Of a DNA stretch of 64,000 nucleotides, positions 1 to 13,199 are shown piece by piece. The DNA comes from Pempheris klunzingeri (lineage: Eukaryota > Chordata > Actinopteri > Acropomatiformes > Pempheridae), in assembly GCF_042242105.1 (NCBI RefSeq), contig NC_092012.1, positions 98,501-162,500 on the forward strand, written 5' to 3'. Below the pieces are notes generated by a model, which had not been told where the DNA came from, did no database searches, and saw only the letters and a program-made list of their open reading frames with translations. The position numbers and the translations under genes are program-made. Position 1 is the first letter of the stretch. Each line of letters begins with the position of its first letter.

Positions 1-812
1 TGCAGACCACCACCCTGCTGTAGACCACCCTACTGCAGACCACCATCCTACTGCAGACTACCACCCTGCTGTAGACCACCCTACTGCCGACCATTCTACT
101 GCAGACCACCACCCTACTGCAGACCATCACACAGTAGACCATCCTACTGCAGACCACCACCCTGCTGTAGACCGCCCTACTGCAGACCACCATCCTGCTG
201 TAGACCATCACACAGTAGACCACCCTACTGCAGACCACCACCCTGCTGTAGACCACCCTACTGCAGACCACCCTACTGCAGACTACCACCCTGCTGTAGA
301 CCACCCTACTGCCGACCATTCTACTGCAGACCACCACCCTACTGCAGACCATCACACAGTAGACCATTCTACTGCAGACCACCACCCTGCTGTAGACCAT
401 CACACTGTAGCCCACCACCCTACTGCAGACCACCACCCTGCTGTAGACCATCACACTGTAGACCACCCTACTGAAGACCACCACCCTGCTGTAGACCACC
501 CTACTGCAGACCACCACCCTGCTGTAGACCATCACACAGTAGACCACCCTACTGCAGACCACCACCCTGCTGTAGACCACCCTACTGCAGACCACCATCC
601 TACTGCAGACTACCACCCTGCTGTAGACACCCTACTGCCGACCATTCTACTGCAGACCACCACCCTGCTGTAGACCATCACACTGTAGCCCACCACCCTA
701 CTGCAGACCACCACCCTGCTGTAGACTATCACACTGTAGACCACCCTACTGAAGACCACCACCCTGCTGTAGACCACCTTACTGCAGACCACCAACCTGC
801 TGTAACCACTTT
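1..812. repeat. Minisatellite, CTGCAGACCACCACC family
   Basis: The left edge of the window is an imperfect tandem array built from short units such as CTACTGCAGACCACCACC and CTGCTGTAGACCATCACAC. It lies in the vps13c intron downstream (in gene sense) of exon 28 and ends about 60 bp from that exon's donor. The array is cut by the window edge, so its full length is unknown. Short open frames across it follow from the repeat and are not genes. Confidence 0.9.
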
Positions 813-872
813 CAGGTCAAGCTGTTGACAGGGACAGACAGACATTGGATGGACACCCTGTCCACATGTTAC

Positions 873-2883
873 CTGGCAGGTCGCAGTAGTCGAGTGTGAC
901 TCTGCGCAGGTACGAGGTGACGCTCAGGTCGTAGCTCCGCTTCTTCCCTTCAGCTCCAAGCTGGCAGACGCTGAGGGACAGGATCGTCCTCTCCTGGTCC
1001 ACCTGCCGGGTCAGCTCCAGCAGCACCTGAACACACCACACACCTGTCACACATCGACTCAAGAGAAAGTTAACTTTACACTGAACCACCACCCCTCTGA
1101 GTCACATGACCTGAGAGCAGACAAACAACCAATCACACCTCTTTGACTTCAAAGTTGAAGTGAAGGTCGGTGAGTTCCTCCAGAGCTGAGCGCTGGTGAT
1201 CCTCGTCAATCGACTTGTCACTGGTGTCCTCATCTGAATCTGAAACACAGCAGCAAAATACACACCGGATGGGTTAAACCAGATGGGTTCAACTGAACGA
1301 GTTAAACCGGATAAGTTAAACCAGACGGGTTAAACCAGGTGAGTTAAACTAAATTAAATAAACCAGATGAGTTAAACTGGATAAGTTAAACCAAGTCAGT
1401 TAAACTAGATTGATTAATTGGGGGTGTTCACACCTGTTTCCATGGCGTCTAAGAGGGCAGGGTGAAGACTGAGCAACCGAGGTCGTGCCTCCACCATCAA
1501 CAGCACCTGGAACAGGAAACAAATAGATGTCATCAGCCCAGAGTCGCACATCATCAATTTCCCAACGCTCACTGAATGCACCACAGCCACCTCCAAAACA
1601 TCTCCTCACCCACCCCCCCAAACAACCTCCCAAATACCCTTATCAGCCCCATAGTCTCCCCTATCAGTCCCCGCTAAACTCCTCACCAGTCCCCCATAAA
1701 CTCCCCCATCATTCCTCTTTACTCTGACTCTTCTAACCTACATGGTGCCTCCCCCCATTGTTACCTAAATGCCCCCGTGACGATCTCCTGAAGCGTGGAT
1801 GACGTGTTTATGTCAGAGGGTGGGGCTACAAAAGGACCGGAGTGTACCACATGTACCTTCTCTGTGGGGGTGGAGGGGGAGGAGCCCTTGGTGGGCAGTG
1901 GGATGCTGTCAACCAGCTCCAGAACCTTCTGGATCTTCTGGTCCGAGATCTTGATGTGAAGCAGCGGCAGCTCCCCCGACACCTTAAACCTGAAGCACAA
2001 ACACCCCAATAACCGACAGAATGTGGACAGTTGAGTCAGTGGGTGAGTCAGTGGGTGAGTCAGTGGGTGGGTCAGTGGGTGAGTCAGCTGGGTGGTTAGC
2101 AGTTAAGCCAGAGGGTGAGTCAGCTGGGCGGTTAGCAGTTGAGCCAGAGGGTGAGTCAGTGGGTGAGTCAGCTGGGTGGTTAGCAGTTAAGCCAGAGGGT
2201 GAGTCAGTGGGTGGGTCAGTGGGTGGGTCAGTGGGTGGGTCAGCTGGGTGGTTAGCAGTTGAGCCAGAGGGTGAGTCAGCGGGTGGGTCAGCGGGTGGGT
2301 CAGTGAGTGAGTCAGCGGGTGAGTCAGTGGGTGAGTCAGCGGGTGAGTCAGCGGGTGGGTCAGCGGGTGAGTCAGCGGGTGAGTCAGTGGGTGAGTCAGT
2401 GGGTGAGTCAGCAGGTGGGTCAGTCAGCGGGTGGGTCAGCGGGTGAGTCAGCGGGTGGGTCAGCGGGTGAGTCAGTGGGTGGGTCAGTGGGTGGGTCAGT
2501 CGTTGAGTCAGCAGGTAGGTCAGCGAGTGAGTCAGCGGGTGAGTCAGTGGGTGAGTCAGTGGGTGAGTCAGTGGGTGGGTCCGCTGGTGGGTCAGCGGGT
2601 GAGTCAGTGGGTGGGTCCGCTGGTGAGTCAGTTGGTGAGTCAGCGGGTGAGTCAGTGGGTGGGTCCGCTGGTGAGTCAGTGAGTGGGTTAGCGGGTGAGT
2701 CTGTCCACAGGTGGGACTCGTACCTGGGCATCCTGGCGTCCTTGTCCACCAAACACTTGGCGAGCTGGACGCTGACGTCCATCGGCTGAAGGATGTGTTG
2801 GATGGAAGATCCCTGCAGCCGAGCCGCCTCCCACGCCTCACCTAGAAGTCATTTCACCTGGCTGAGTACAGCGGGACACACTC

Positions 2884-2927
<44 letters not shown>

Positions 2928-3161
2928 CTGACTTGCTGTAGAGCACCTGGACTCGTCGCAGCTCCACGCTGTATCTCTCATAGGCTCGATCCATGATCTC
3001 CTCCAGAGAGGAGGAGGATGAAGACGAGCTGAGACCGCTCTGCTCCACGCTGTCCAACTGAGACACACACACAAGCACACACGCACACACACACGCGCAA
3101 ATGCACGCAAAGACCCACACACACACACGCACACACACACACACACACGCACACACACGCA

Positions 3162-3207
<46 letters not shown>

Positions 3208-6200
3208 GATATGTAAAGTCGTTTTCTCTTCATCTGAAGGACAAACCTCCACATTCTGATAAAAACCTACAAACTGTGACGGGACGCCACCAAGATGTCA
3301 GGTAACAACCTGAAATCTGGACCAGGATTCCAGCCTGTGGGGGGGCCTGGACCAGGAGTCCCCCCCCAAAGGCTCCCACTAAAACTTGTTGGACAGTTTT
3401 CAATTGTTAACATTTAATAATTTTCTGTCTCCATCGTTAACGTCAGGCTCTCACAGTCTTTGCTCTTAAAGCTACAAAAAACATTCAATGTTAAAACCAT
3501 AACGGAGACCAGTAGCCACAAACCCAACAGACCCCGTCCGGTCCTGGTCCGACCTGACAGGACCTCTGAGGTCCAAAGACACAACACAAACTGACCTGGA
3601 AGCTGCCGAAGTCCACGATGATCAGATCTGACCTGCTGCTATAGAAGCCAGACTTTGGGACCAGCAGGTAGGAGGGCTTCAGGTCGATCCTCAGGTCCAG
3701 GACCTTCCTGGTTTCAATGATGTGAGACAGACCTGCAGAGACCAGAATCCATCAGAGCTCTGCTGGACCAAACCATCCTCTCCTGGACCACCTGAGATCA
3801 GAATCCATTACAGTCTAGCTGGACCAAACTGTCCTCTCCTGAACCACCTGACACCAGAATCCATCAGAGCCCTGCTGGACCAAACTGCCTTCGACTCTGT
3901 CAGAGGGATTCTGGTTGGATGAACAGCTTCCATCCTGGACTCAGACTCTGAGTCAGACTGGACCCGTCATCCTGGGCCATCACCAGGCTCCAGGTGGTTC
4001 GTCCTCTGAGGAACACACACACTCGGACCAAACACAGTTGTGACTGTGACTGAGACTGACCTGTGGCCGTCTTCTCTTTGATCTCCTCCAGTTTGGAGAG
4101 CGTGGCTGAGGTAAGGACCTCCAGGTCGACGCCTTTCCCCGCCTTGAAGAACTCGGCCACGCTGTTGACGGTCAGCTGGGGACAGACAGCAGGGTTAGGA
4201 TTCCACATACTGAATCATCCCGATAAGGAGAATCTATACGGATAAACACACTCAGACCAGCCTTGGTGATCTGGTCGAGGCCTTCTTGGCTTTACCGCGT
4301 CATAGATGATCTCCACGGGCTGAGAGTGGACCCTGAGCAGCTGGTCGGCGGCGCTCTCCTCAGGGTTCAACTCGAACACGACGCTGAGCAGCGAAGAAGA
4401 GGAGTCTCCCACTGAGGCGATGAGGGAAGGTACTGTCCCCTGCTGCTGGAGACCCGTAACGTACCAGTGCTGCAGAGCCGCCTCCACCCTGGAGGGGTAC
4501 ACACATCAGCCCCGCCTTCATCAGCCCCGCCTTCATCAGCCCGCCTTCACCAACCCCACCTTCATCAGCCCACTTTCTTCGGCCCCGCCTTCACCAGCCC
4601 GCCTTCACCAGCCCGCCTTCATCAGCCCCACCTTCACCAACCCGCCTTCACCAACCCCACCTTCATCAGCCCCGCCTTCACCAACCCCACCTTCATCAGC
4701 CCCGCCTTCATTAGCCCCACCTTCACCAGCCCGCCTTCACCAACCCCACCTTCATCAGCCCGCCTTCATCAGCCCACCTTCATTAGCCCTCCTTCATTAG
4801 CCCCGCCTTCATCAGCCCGCCTTCATTAGCCCTCCTTCATCAGCCCTCCTTCATTAGCCCTCCTTCATTAGCCCTCCTTCATCAGCCCGCCTTCATTAGC
4901 CCTCCTTCATCAGCCCCGCCTTCATCAGCCCGCCTTCATTAGCCCTCCTTCATCAGCCCCGCCTTCATCAGCCCGCCTTCATTAGCCCTCCTTCATTAGC
5001 CCTCCTTCATTAGCCCTCCTTCATCAGCCCCGCCTTCATCAGCCCGCCTTCATTAGCCCTCCTTCATCAGCCCCGCCTTCATCAGCCCTCCTTCATTAGC
5101 CCTCCTTCATTAGCCCTCCTTCATTAGCCCGCCTTCATCAGCGCTCCTTCATTAGCCCTCCTTCATTAGCCCTCCTTCATTAGCCCTCCTTCATCAGCCC
5201 CGCCTTCACCAGCCCACCTTCATCAACCCCACCTTCATCAGCCCGCCTTCACCAACCCCACCTTCATCAGCCCACTTTCTTCAGCCCCGCCTTCATCAGC
5301 CCGCCTTCATCAGCCCTCCTTCATTAGCCCTCCTTCATTAGCCCTCCTTCATTAGCCCTCCTTCATCAGCCCCGCCTTCATCAGCCCGCCTTCATTAGCC
5401 CTCCTTCATCAGCCCCGCCTTCATCAGCCCTCCTTCATTAGCCCTCCTTCATTAGCCCTCCTTCATTAGCCCGCCTTCATCAGCGCTCCTTCATTAGCCC
5501 TCCTTCATTAGCCCTCCTTCATTAGCCCTCCTTCATCAGCCCCGCCTTCACCAGCCCACCTTCATCAACCCCACCTTCATCAGCCCGCCTTCACCAACCC
5601 CACCTTCATCAGCCCACTTTCTTCAGCCCCGCCTTCATCAGCCCCGCCTTCATCAGCCCGCCTTCATTAGCCCTCCTTCATTAGCCCACCTTTATCAGCC
5701 CGCCTTTATTAGCCCTTCTTCATTAGCCACGCCTTAATCATCATCAGCTTTCCTCAGACTGTCCTCACCTGAGCGCCTGAGCTCCGGGTCTCTGGGATAT
5801 TTTGGTGCTCAGGTCGATAATCTGGACTTTTAGGATCTCTGGAACGTCCGGCTGCTCTCTGAACGTCACCGACGTCCTGAAGAGCTGGAAGGTGACGACC
5901 ACCGCCACGTACTGGACACACACACACGGTAAAACACACACACACACACAGTAACGCACACAAACAGTAACACACACAAACAGCAAAACACACACACCGC
6001 AGGTGAGCTCACCTGTTTGGGTAAAGCCAGGTTGTGGGAGCTGCCGCTGTAGCCGATGGCCGTGTAAAGTTTCTCTTTCTCCTCAGCCGTCACGAGCTCG
6101 TCCAACCCTGAACCTGAACACATGGGGGGCGGGGCAACCGGGGCACAGCTAAAGTCATCTGAACACACTTTAAGGTCACCTGTGTACACATTTAGGTCAC

Positions 6201-9200
6201 CTGAACACCTGATGGGAGACACTGGTGTTTTCTTCACAGACTGATTTACTGAAGAGTGACTCTGAATGAAAAAGTAATCAGGTTGTTAGCTGTAATTATT
6301 TAACCCAGTTCTGTGTTTCTGCCCAATCAGACACTTAAACAATGTTTTAGGAAGCTTTTGGTTAATTTGGCTCTTTCTTCGTAACGTTTCCACACAGGAA
6401 ACGCTACGTTACACTCAGATAAATCATACAGCCTAACCCTAAAGTGATAAAGATTGATGATGAAGATGGAAGGTTGGATGTTTTTACTGCATCACTTAGA
6501 CACAGTGGAAAGTTTGTGCCCTGTCCTGTCATTAGATGACAGCAGGTCACCAGATTAGGGAACAGTGACTAGAGAACAGGGACGGGGACTAGAGGACAGC
6601 GACAAGAGAACGGAGACTGGAGGACAGGGACTAGAGGACTGGGACGGGGACTAGAGAATGGGGACTAGAGGACGGGGACTAGTTTGTGCCCAACAGTAAC
6701 TATTAATCTGAGCGTAGGAACACAGTTTGGAGCTCCTCAGGGCTCCATCCTGGAGCCTCCTCTGTTCAGCGGCAGCAGCCTCAGATGATGGAAAATGACC
6801 ATCCGTCTGCAGACCTACAGATTTCCTGTCACTTACTCTCCATTTCCTTGCTCTCCTCTGGCTCTTGCTCCTCCTTCTTCGCCTTTCTACCAAAGAAGCT
6901 GCTGAAGAAACCTCCTCCTCCCTGCTTCTGCCCCCCTGCAGCCTTCTTCCCCAACAGCTTCTGCCCTGACCTGATCACCTGGAGGAGGAAGAGGAGGAGG
7001 AGAAGTAATTTGGTTAAAATGTCTAAATGTGAGTAATCAGACTGGACTCAGGTGTGGCAGCAGCTTGGTGAGTTTACCTCCATTTGGGCCTGCTGTCGGG
7101 CCAGAGTGATGTTGAATACGTCCAGAACTTTCTCCAGATCCTGGAGGAGACAAACAAACTCAGCAGTTCGACCCAAACACACAGCAGCTATCACTTTATC
7201 AGAATCCAGCTTCAGACCCCCATAGCAGGACGGGAACGTGCTTGTCAGGAAAACTACAACCTGCAGTCTGTTTTCATTTGTGTTTCTCAGGGACCGAGTT
7301 CTTGGACTTAATGCTTGAAAAACGACTGATAGAAGATATTAATTCTGATTAAAGGCTTGATATCAGACATTCAGACTCTCATAGTCTCACTGCAGCATCT
7401 CAGACCAGAGCAGTCAAAGGTACGTTAGAGGGCTGTCCTCCCACAGGGGCCGGGACCGCTCCAAGCTTCAGACTGGATCGATCCCGGCCGTCAGACTGAC
7501 GCTGGATTATGGTTTTCTGTTGTGTTGCTGTTAATTTGGCAGGTTAGTCTGGTGAACGCCTCATCAGCATGTTGCTAACGTGTCTAGTGCCCAGTCAAGG
7601 GGGTCACCTGGATGAGTCGCTCAGTGTCCTGGTTGGGTTTATTCTGGCTCAGCAGTTTGGTCCTATAGGCGGTCCTGTAGGCCTTCAGGTTGTCTCTGTG
7701 CTGTCTGATGTTGGACCAGGACCACATCTGGCGGGACCGTCGGATGTGGACCACCAGGATGCTGCTGAGGGCATACCTCCACCTGGCAGAGGCACACAAA
7801 ACAAACAAACGCATCAAGAGTCAATCAGGCACTTCAATCAGGAACTCACCTGAGAATCATGTGAGGGTCACGTGAGATTCACCAGAGAAATGACCTGAGG
7901 ATCACCTGAGAATCACCTGAGAAATTACAGAGGCTCACCTGAGGGTCACAGGAGGGTCACCTGAGGGGGGTCAGGCATCTGTTCTCATGACCATCACAGG
8001 TCCTGTTTTGAGATTCAGGATCAGATCCTGAATGAATCTCGTGAACCTCAGTGTTGGTTTGAGGTTTTTGTTGTGTGCTTGAAGAGACATTTTTTCATAA
8101 TTTCAGAGGTCATCATCTCATGTGTAGCGCCCCCCTCAGGACAAACTGAATGAAGGCCAACAGGCCTTCATTCAAAAAAACCTCTAAACCAAACTGTGAA
8201 CCAGGTTCAGGTCTCGGACAGACTGACCAGAGTTTGGGGTCGCTGTGGACGGACTCGTCAGGCCTGAACTTCCTGTATGGGGCGTTCTTCACCATGCAGT
8301 CCACAGACTCTAGCAGCTCCACCATGGACAGGTACTGCAGAAGACCAGAGCACAGGGAACCATAAGACTAGAACCATTAGACCAGGACCAATAGACCAAA
8401 ACCAATAGACCAGGACCATTAGACCAGGACCACCCATCTGTCTCTCACCTGTCCATCTCATCTGTCTGTCTCACCTGTGGCTTTGTCATCTCGATGGCGA
8501 TGTTCTGAACCTCCAGGTGAAGTTTGGCTTTTGGTGTTTTCAGTTCCAGCTCCGCGTTCGGGTTGATGCACATTTTAGCCGAAGCGAAGATCGGCCTGAA
8601 AACTACGAACAGAGCAGCCAATCAGAGAAGAGGATGAGTTAGCGTGGATACATCGTCCAGGTAACCCGACCTGACAGACGCTTCTGCACATCGCCAAACT
8701 CATGATGTCATTGATCGGGTCGCTGATCAAATGTTGATCACATTATCGATCGTGTTGATCACATGATTGATCGTGTTGTTGATTGCGTAATTGATTGTAT
8801 TGTTGATCAGTTTACTCATCAGGTTACTGATCATATTGATTATGTCAGTGATCATGTCATTGATCTTGTTATTGATCATGTTGATTGTGTTGATCACATA
8901 ATTGATCATGCTGTTGATACTATTGATGTTGCGCTGTGTGAAGATGTGTCTGTAAATAAAGTGATGAACTCACTGTAGTGATAGTGAGGAAGCTCCTGAT
9001 CTTTACTGCTGATCCCCCTCTTCAACTGATCCTGAGGAGGGAGAAGGAGGAAAGAGGAGGGAGGAGAGGAGGAGGAGAGAGGAGGAGGAGAGGAGGGAGG
9101 AGAAGAGGAAGAGAGGAGGAGGGAGGAGGAGTTTTAAGTTAATAAGAGATGTGTGAGGTTTTATTATTGTGTTTGTCAGTCAAAAACCTGATTCCAGTTT

Positions 9201-10631
9201 CTAACATCTGAGGGTTCCATGTTCTAACTAAATACTGATTTATACTATTCTTATAATCAATACTGATTATTAATACTGATAAACTTAACTGATTAATACT
9301 ATTATTGATCACTGACTCACCACGATATTTTCCCATGATCCTTTGTAGAACATGGGGCTGTTGACGTTCCAGTAGGCACAGAGACTCTCCAGACGGCCGA
9401 GCTAACGGACACACACACCGAAAACCACCATCACACCACACTGACTCCCATATCAGAGCACAGAACAGTCACACAGGTGTAGACAGGTGTAGACAGGGGT
9501 ACACAGGTGTAGACAGGTGTACACAGGTGTAGACAGGGGTAGACAGGGGTAGACAGGGGTAGACAGGTGTAGACAGGTGTAGACAGAGGTACACAGGTGT
9601 AGACAGGTGTACAAAGGTGTACACAGGGGAAGACAGGGGAAGACAGGTGTAGAAAGGGGAAGACAGGGGAAGACAGGAGAAGACAGGTGTACACAGGTGT
9701 AGACAGGGGAAGATAGGTGTACACGGGGGTAGACGGGGTAGACAGGGGAAAACAGGGGAAAACAGGGGTAGACAGGGGTAGACAGGTGTACACGGGGGTA
9801 GACAGGTGTACACAGGTGTAGACAGGTGTACACAGGTGTAGACAGGTGTACACAGGTGTACACAGGGTAAGACAGGTGTAGACAGGGGAAGACCAGTGTA
9901 GTCGGGTGTACACAGGTATAGACAGGTGTTCACGGGTATAAACAGAGGTAGACAGGTATAGACAGATGTTCACGGGTATAAACAGGGGTAGACAGGTATA
10001 GACAGATGTTCACGGGTATAAACAGAGGTAGACAAGTATAGACAGATGTTCACGGGTATAAACAGAGGTAGACAGGTATAGACAGATGTTCACGGGTATA
10101 AACAGGGGTAGACAGGTGTAGACAGGTGTTCACGGGTATAAACAGGGGTAGACAAGTGTAGACAGGTGTTCACGGGTATAAACAGGGGTAGACAGGTGTA
10201 GACAGGTGTTCACGGGTATAAACAGGGGTAGACAGGGGTAGACAGGTGTTCACGGGTATAAACAGGGGTAGACAGGGGTAGACAGGTATTCACGGGTATA
10301 AACAGGGGTAGACAGGTGTAGACAGGTGTTCACGGGTATTAACAGAGGTAGACAGGTATAGACAGGTGTTCACGGGTATTAACAGAGGTAGACAGGTGTA
10401 GACAGGTGTTCACGGGTATAAACAGAGGTAGACAGGTAAAGACAGATGTTCACGGGTATAAACAGAGGTAGACAGGTGTAGACAGGTGTTCACAGGTATA
10501 AACAGAGGTAGACAGGTTAGGGTCACCTTATAGATGATCTTTGCAGCTTCATTCAAGATGCATGACTTCCAGGATTCATCAGTGGTCTACAAAAGAAAAA
10601 CATCAGCAGCTCAGTCACACCTGTCACAGGT

Positions 10632-10666
<35 letters not shown>

Positions 10667-12904
10667 AGTGTGTGTGTTACCTGCAGGCTGAGCTCTAACA
10701 GTGTTACTCCCATAGCTAGGGGGCGCTGTGGATCTGACAGCTGAAATAGACAGAGTCACATGACACTCTTCACTTCTTGTGTGTTGGTACAGGTGAGATG
10801 AGGCTCATCTGTCCATCAGAACAATAACATCATCAGGTGAATAAAGTGATGAGTCACACTGGACAGGTTATATGTGTTCAATGCAAACCTGACCATCAGA
10901 CCCTAAACCAGAAACAGAACCGGAGACTGGATCTGAACCTGGACCAGTACTCACATCATCTTCATAGCGCAGGTGGATGCTGCTGATCTTCACTTGCAGA
11001 TTTTTGATCACCTGAGTGGCCAGTTTCTCCACAAAGGAGTCCTTCTTCTCCTCCGGAGGTTTCTCTGAAACACATAAAAACCAGACCTAGAACCCGGACC
11101 ACACCTGAACCAGGGTGGAGACCACATCTGGACCAGAGCAGAGGCTCTGCATCCACCTTGATGTGAAACTGGATGTTTAAATTAATTTCATTTTAAAATA
11201 AATTAAAGTGGAATTAAATAAATCTAATCTGTACATTGCCTGTGCCCTTACATGTCCTCTATGTCAGATATTATCTAAATATAAACTAAATATTTGGCTG
11301 TTGTGTCTTAAACAACTCTTCATATTGAAATAAATGAAATTCATAGAAGTGAGTCATTTCATCTCTCTGAATGTTTGTGGTCTGAATGCTGCTCTTGGCC
11401 TTTCTATACAATAATGGTCAAGTTACATTATGGGAAATGTAGTATCTGTCAATTTTGTACTGTACCACACCAGAAGCTAATAGGTCTGCTACATCTGCAG
11501 GAAGTCAAGCTGTTTCAGAAACTAACAGCAAGCAGTTAACATCCAGCAGCTAACATCTAGTAGCTAACATCTAACAGCTAACATTCAGCAGCTAACATCT
11601 AGTAGCTTACAGCTAACATCTAGCAGCTAACATCTAGTAGTTAACATCTAACAGCTAACATACAGCAGCTAACATCTAGTAGCTAACAGCTAACATCTAG
11701 CAGCTAACGTCTAACATCTAGTAGCTAACAGCTAACATCTAGCAGCTAACGTCTAGTAGCTAACATACAGCAGCTAACATCTAGCAGCTTACAGCTAACA
11801 TCTAGTAGCTAACAGCTAACATGTAGTAGCTAACAGCTAACATCTAGCAGCTAACGTCTAGTAGCTAACATCTAACAGCTAATATCTAGCAGCTTACACC
11901 TAACATCTAGTAGCTAACATCTAGCAGCTTACATCTAACATCTAGTAGCTAACAGCTAACATCTAGCAGCTAACGTCTAGTAGCTAACATCTAGCAGCTT
12001 ACAGCTAACATCTAGAAGCTAACAGCTAACATCTAGTAGCTAACATCTAACATCTAGTAGCTAACAGCTAACATCTAGCAGCTAACGTCTAGTAGCTAAC
12101 ATCTAACAGCTAATATCTAGCAGCTTACACCTAACATCTAGTAGCTAACATCTAGCAGCTTACAGCTAACATCTAGTAGCTAACATCTAGCAGCTTACAG
12201 CTAACATGTAGTAGCTAACAGCTAGTGTCGGTGGTGTACAGACTGCAGGGGATCAAACCTGCATCATGTTCAGACATGATTTGAGCTGTCAGGTCTTTGA
12301 CATTAATGAGTTCATTATAAACTTGTCCAGCAGGTGGAACACCTGCTGGACAAAAAAACCTTACCTGTTTTGTTGTCATGTCGTTTCAGCTTCTTTAAGC
12401 CTTTTTTAGGCTTTTTATGTTTTTTAATTCCTTTTGGGACTTTGGCAGCGTTAAAGAGAGAGACAGCAGTTAGAGACAGAAAAGCCCGAAAACACACAGA
12501 CAGGAAGCAGGAAGCAGTTTAATAATGTCCAAGGTCACAGTGGTAGTTTCACCTGGCCGAGGATGCGGGTGCGGGTGAGGACAGCCAATTTACGGCTCAT
12601 GTGACATCATCATCAAAGCAGCTCAAAGACAAACTCAACAAGAGCTGTTCAAGCTAATGAACACTTTAAAATAAGTGACGATCAAATTAACATTAATGAG
12701 GTAAACGACAGCAGGACCGCCTTCCTGGTGACTCTGGATGGATCCTGGAGGGGGCGCTATGGTCCGACTGGGGGACTTCAACGCTCACATGACCAACAAT
12801 CCACTTCCTGTCAGCACACCACGTCAGGTGACTGACCCATCAGGTTGTTGGTGTTTATTGGTTGATCACTGAGGTCCACGTCCAGGTTTAGAGACCAGTT
12901 AAAC

Positions 12905-12948
<44 letters not shown>

Positions 12949-12968
12949 CACAGCGTGCATGTGTGTAA

Positions 12969-12999
<31 letters not shown>

Positions 13000-13078
13000 A
13001 CACAGTGTGTGGTAGTGTTGCACAGTGTGTGTCTGTGTGTGTGTGTGTGTGTGTAACACTGTGTGTGGTAGTGTTGCA

Positions 13079-13134
<56 letters not shown>

Positions 13135-13156
13135 CACTGTGTGTGGTAGTGTTGCA

Positions 13157-13199
<43 letters not shown>

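Noticed and set aside
9473-10522. CRISPR-like direct repeats (regular 40-bp spacing)
   Set aside because: No unique spacers between the repeats; it is a higher-order minisatellite in a vertebrate intron.
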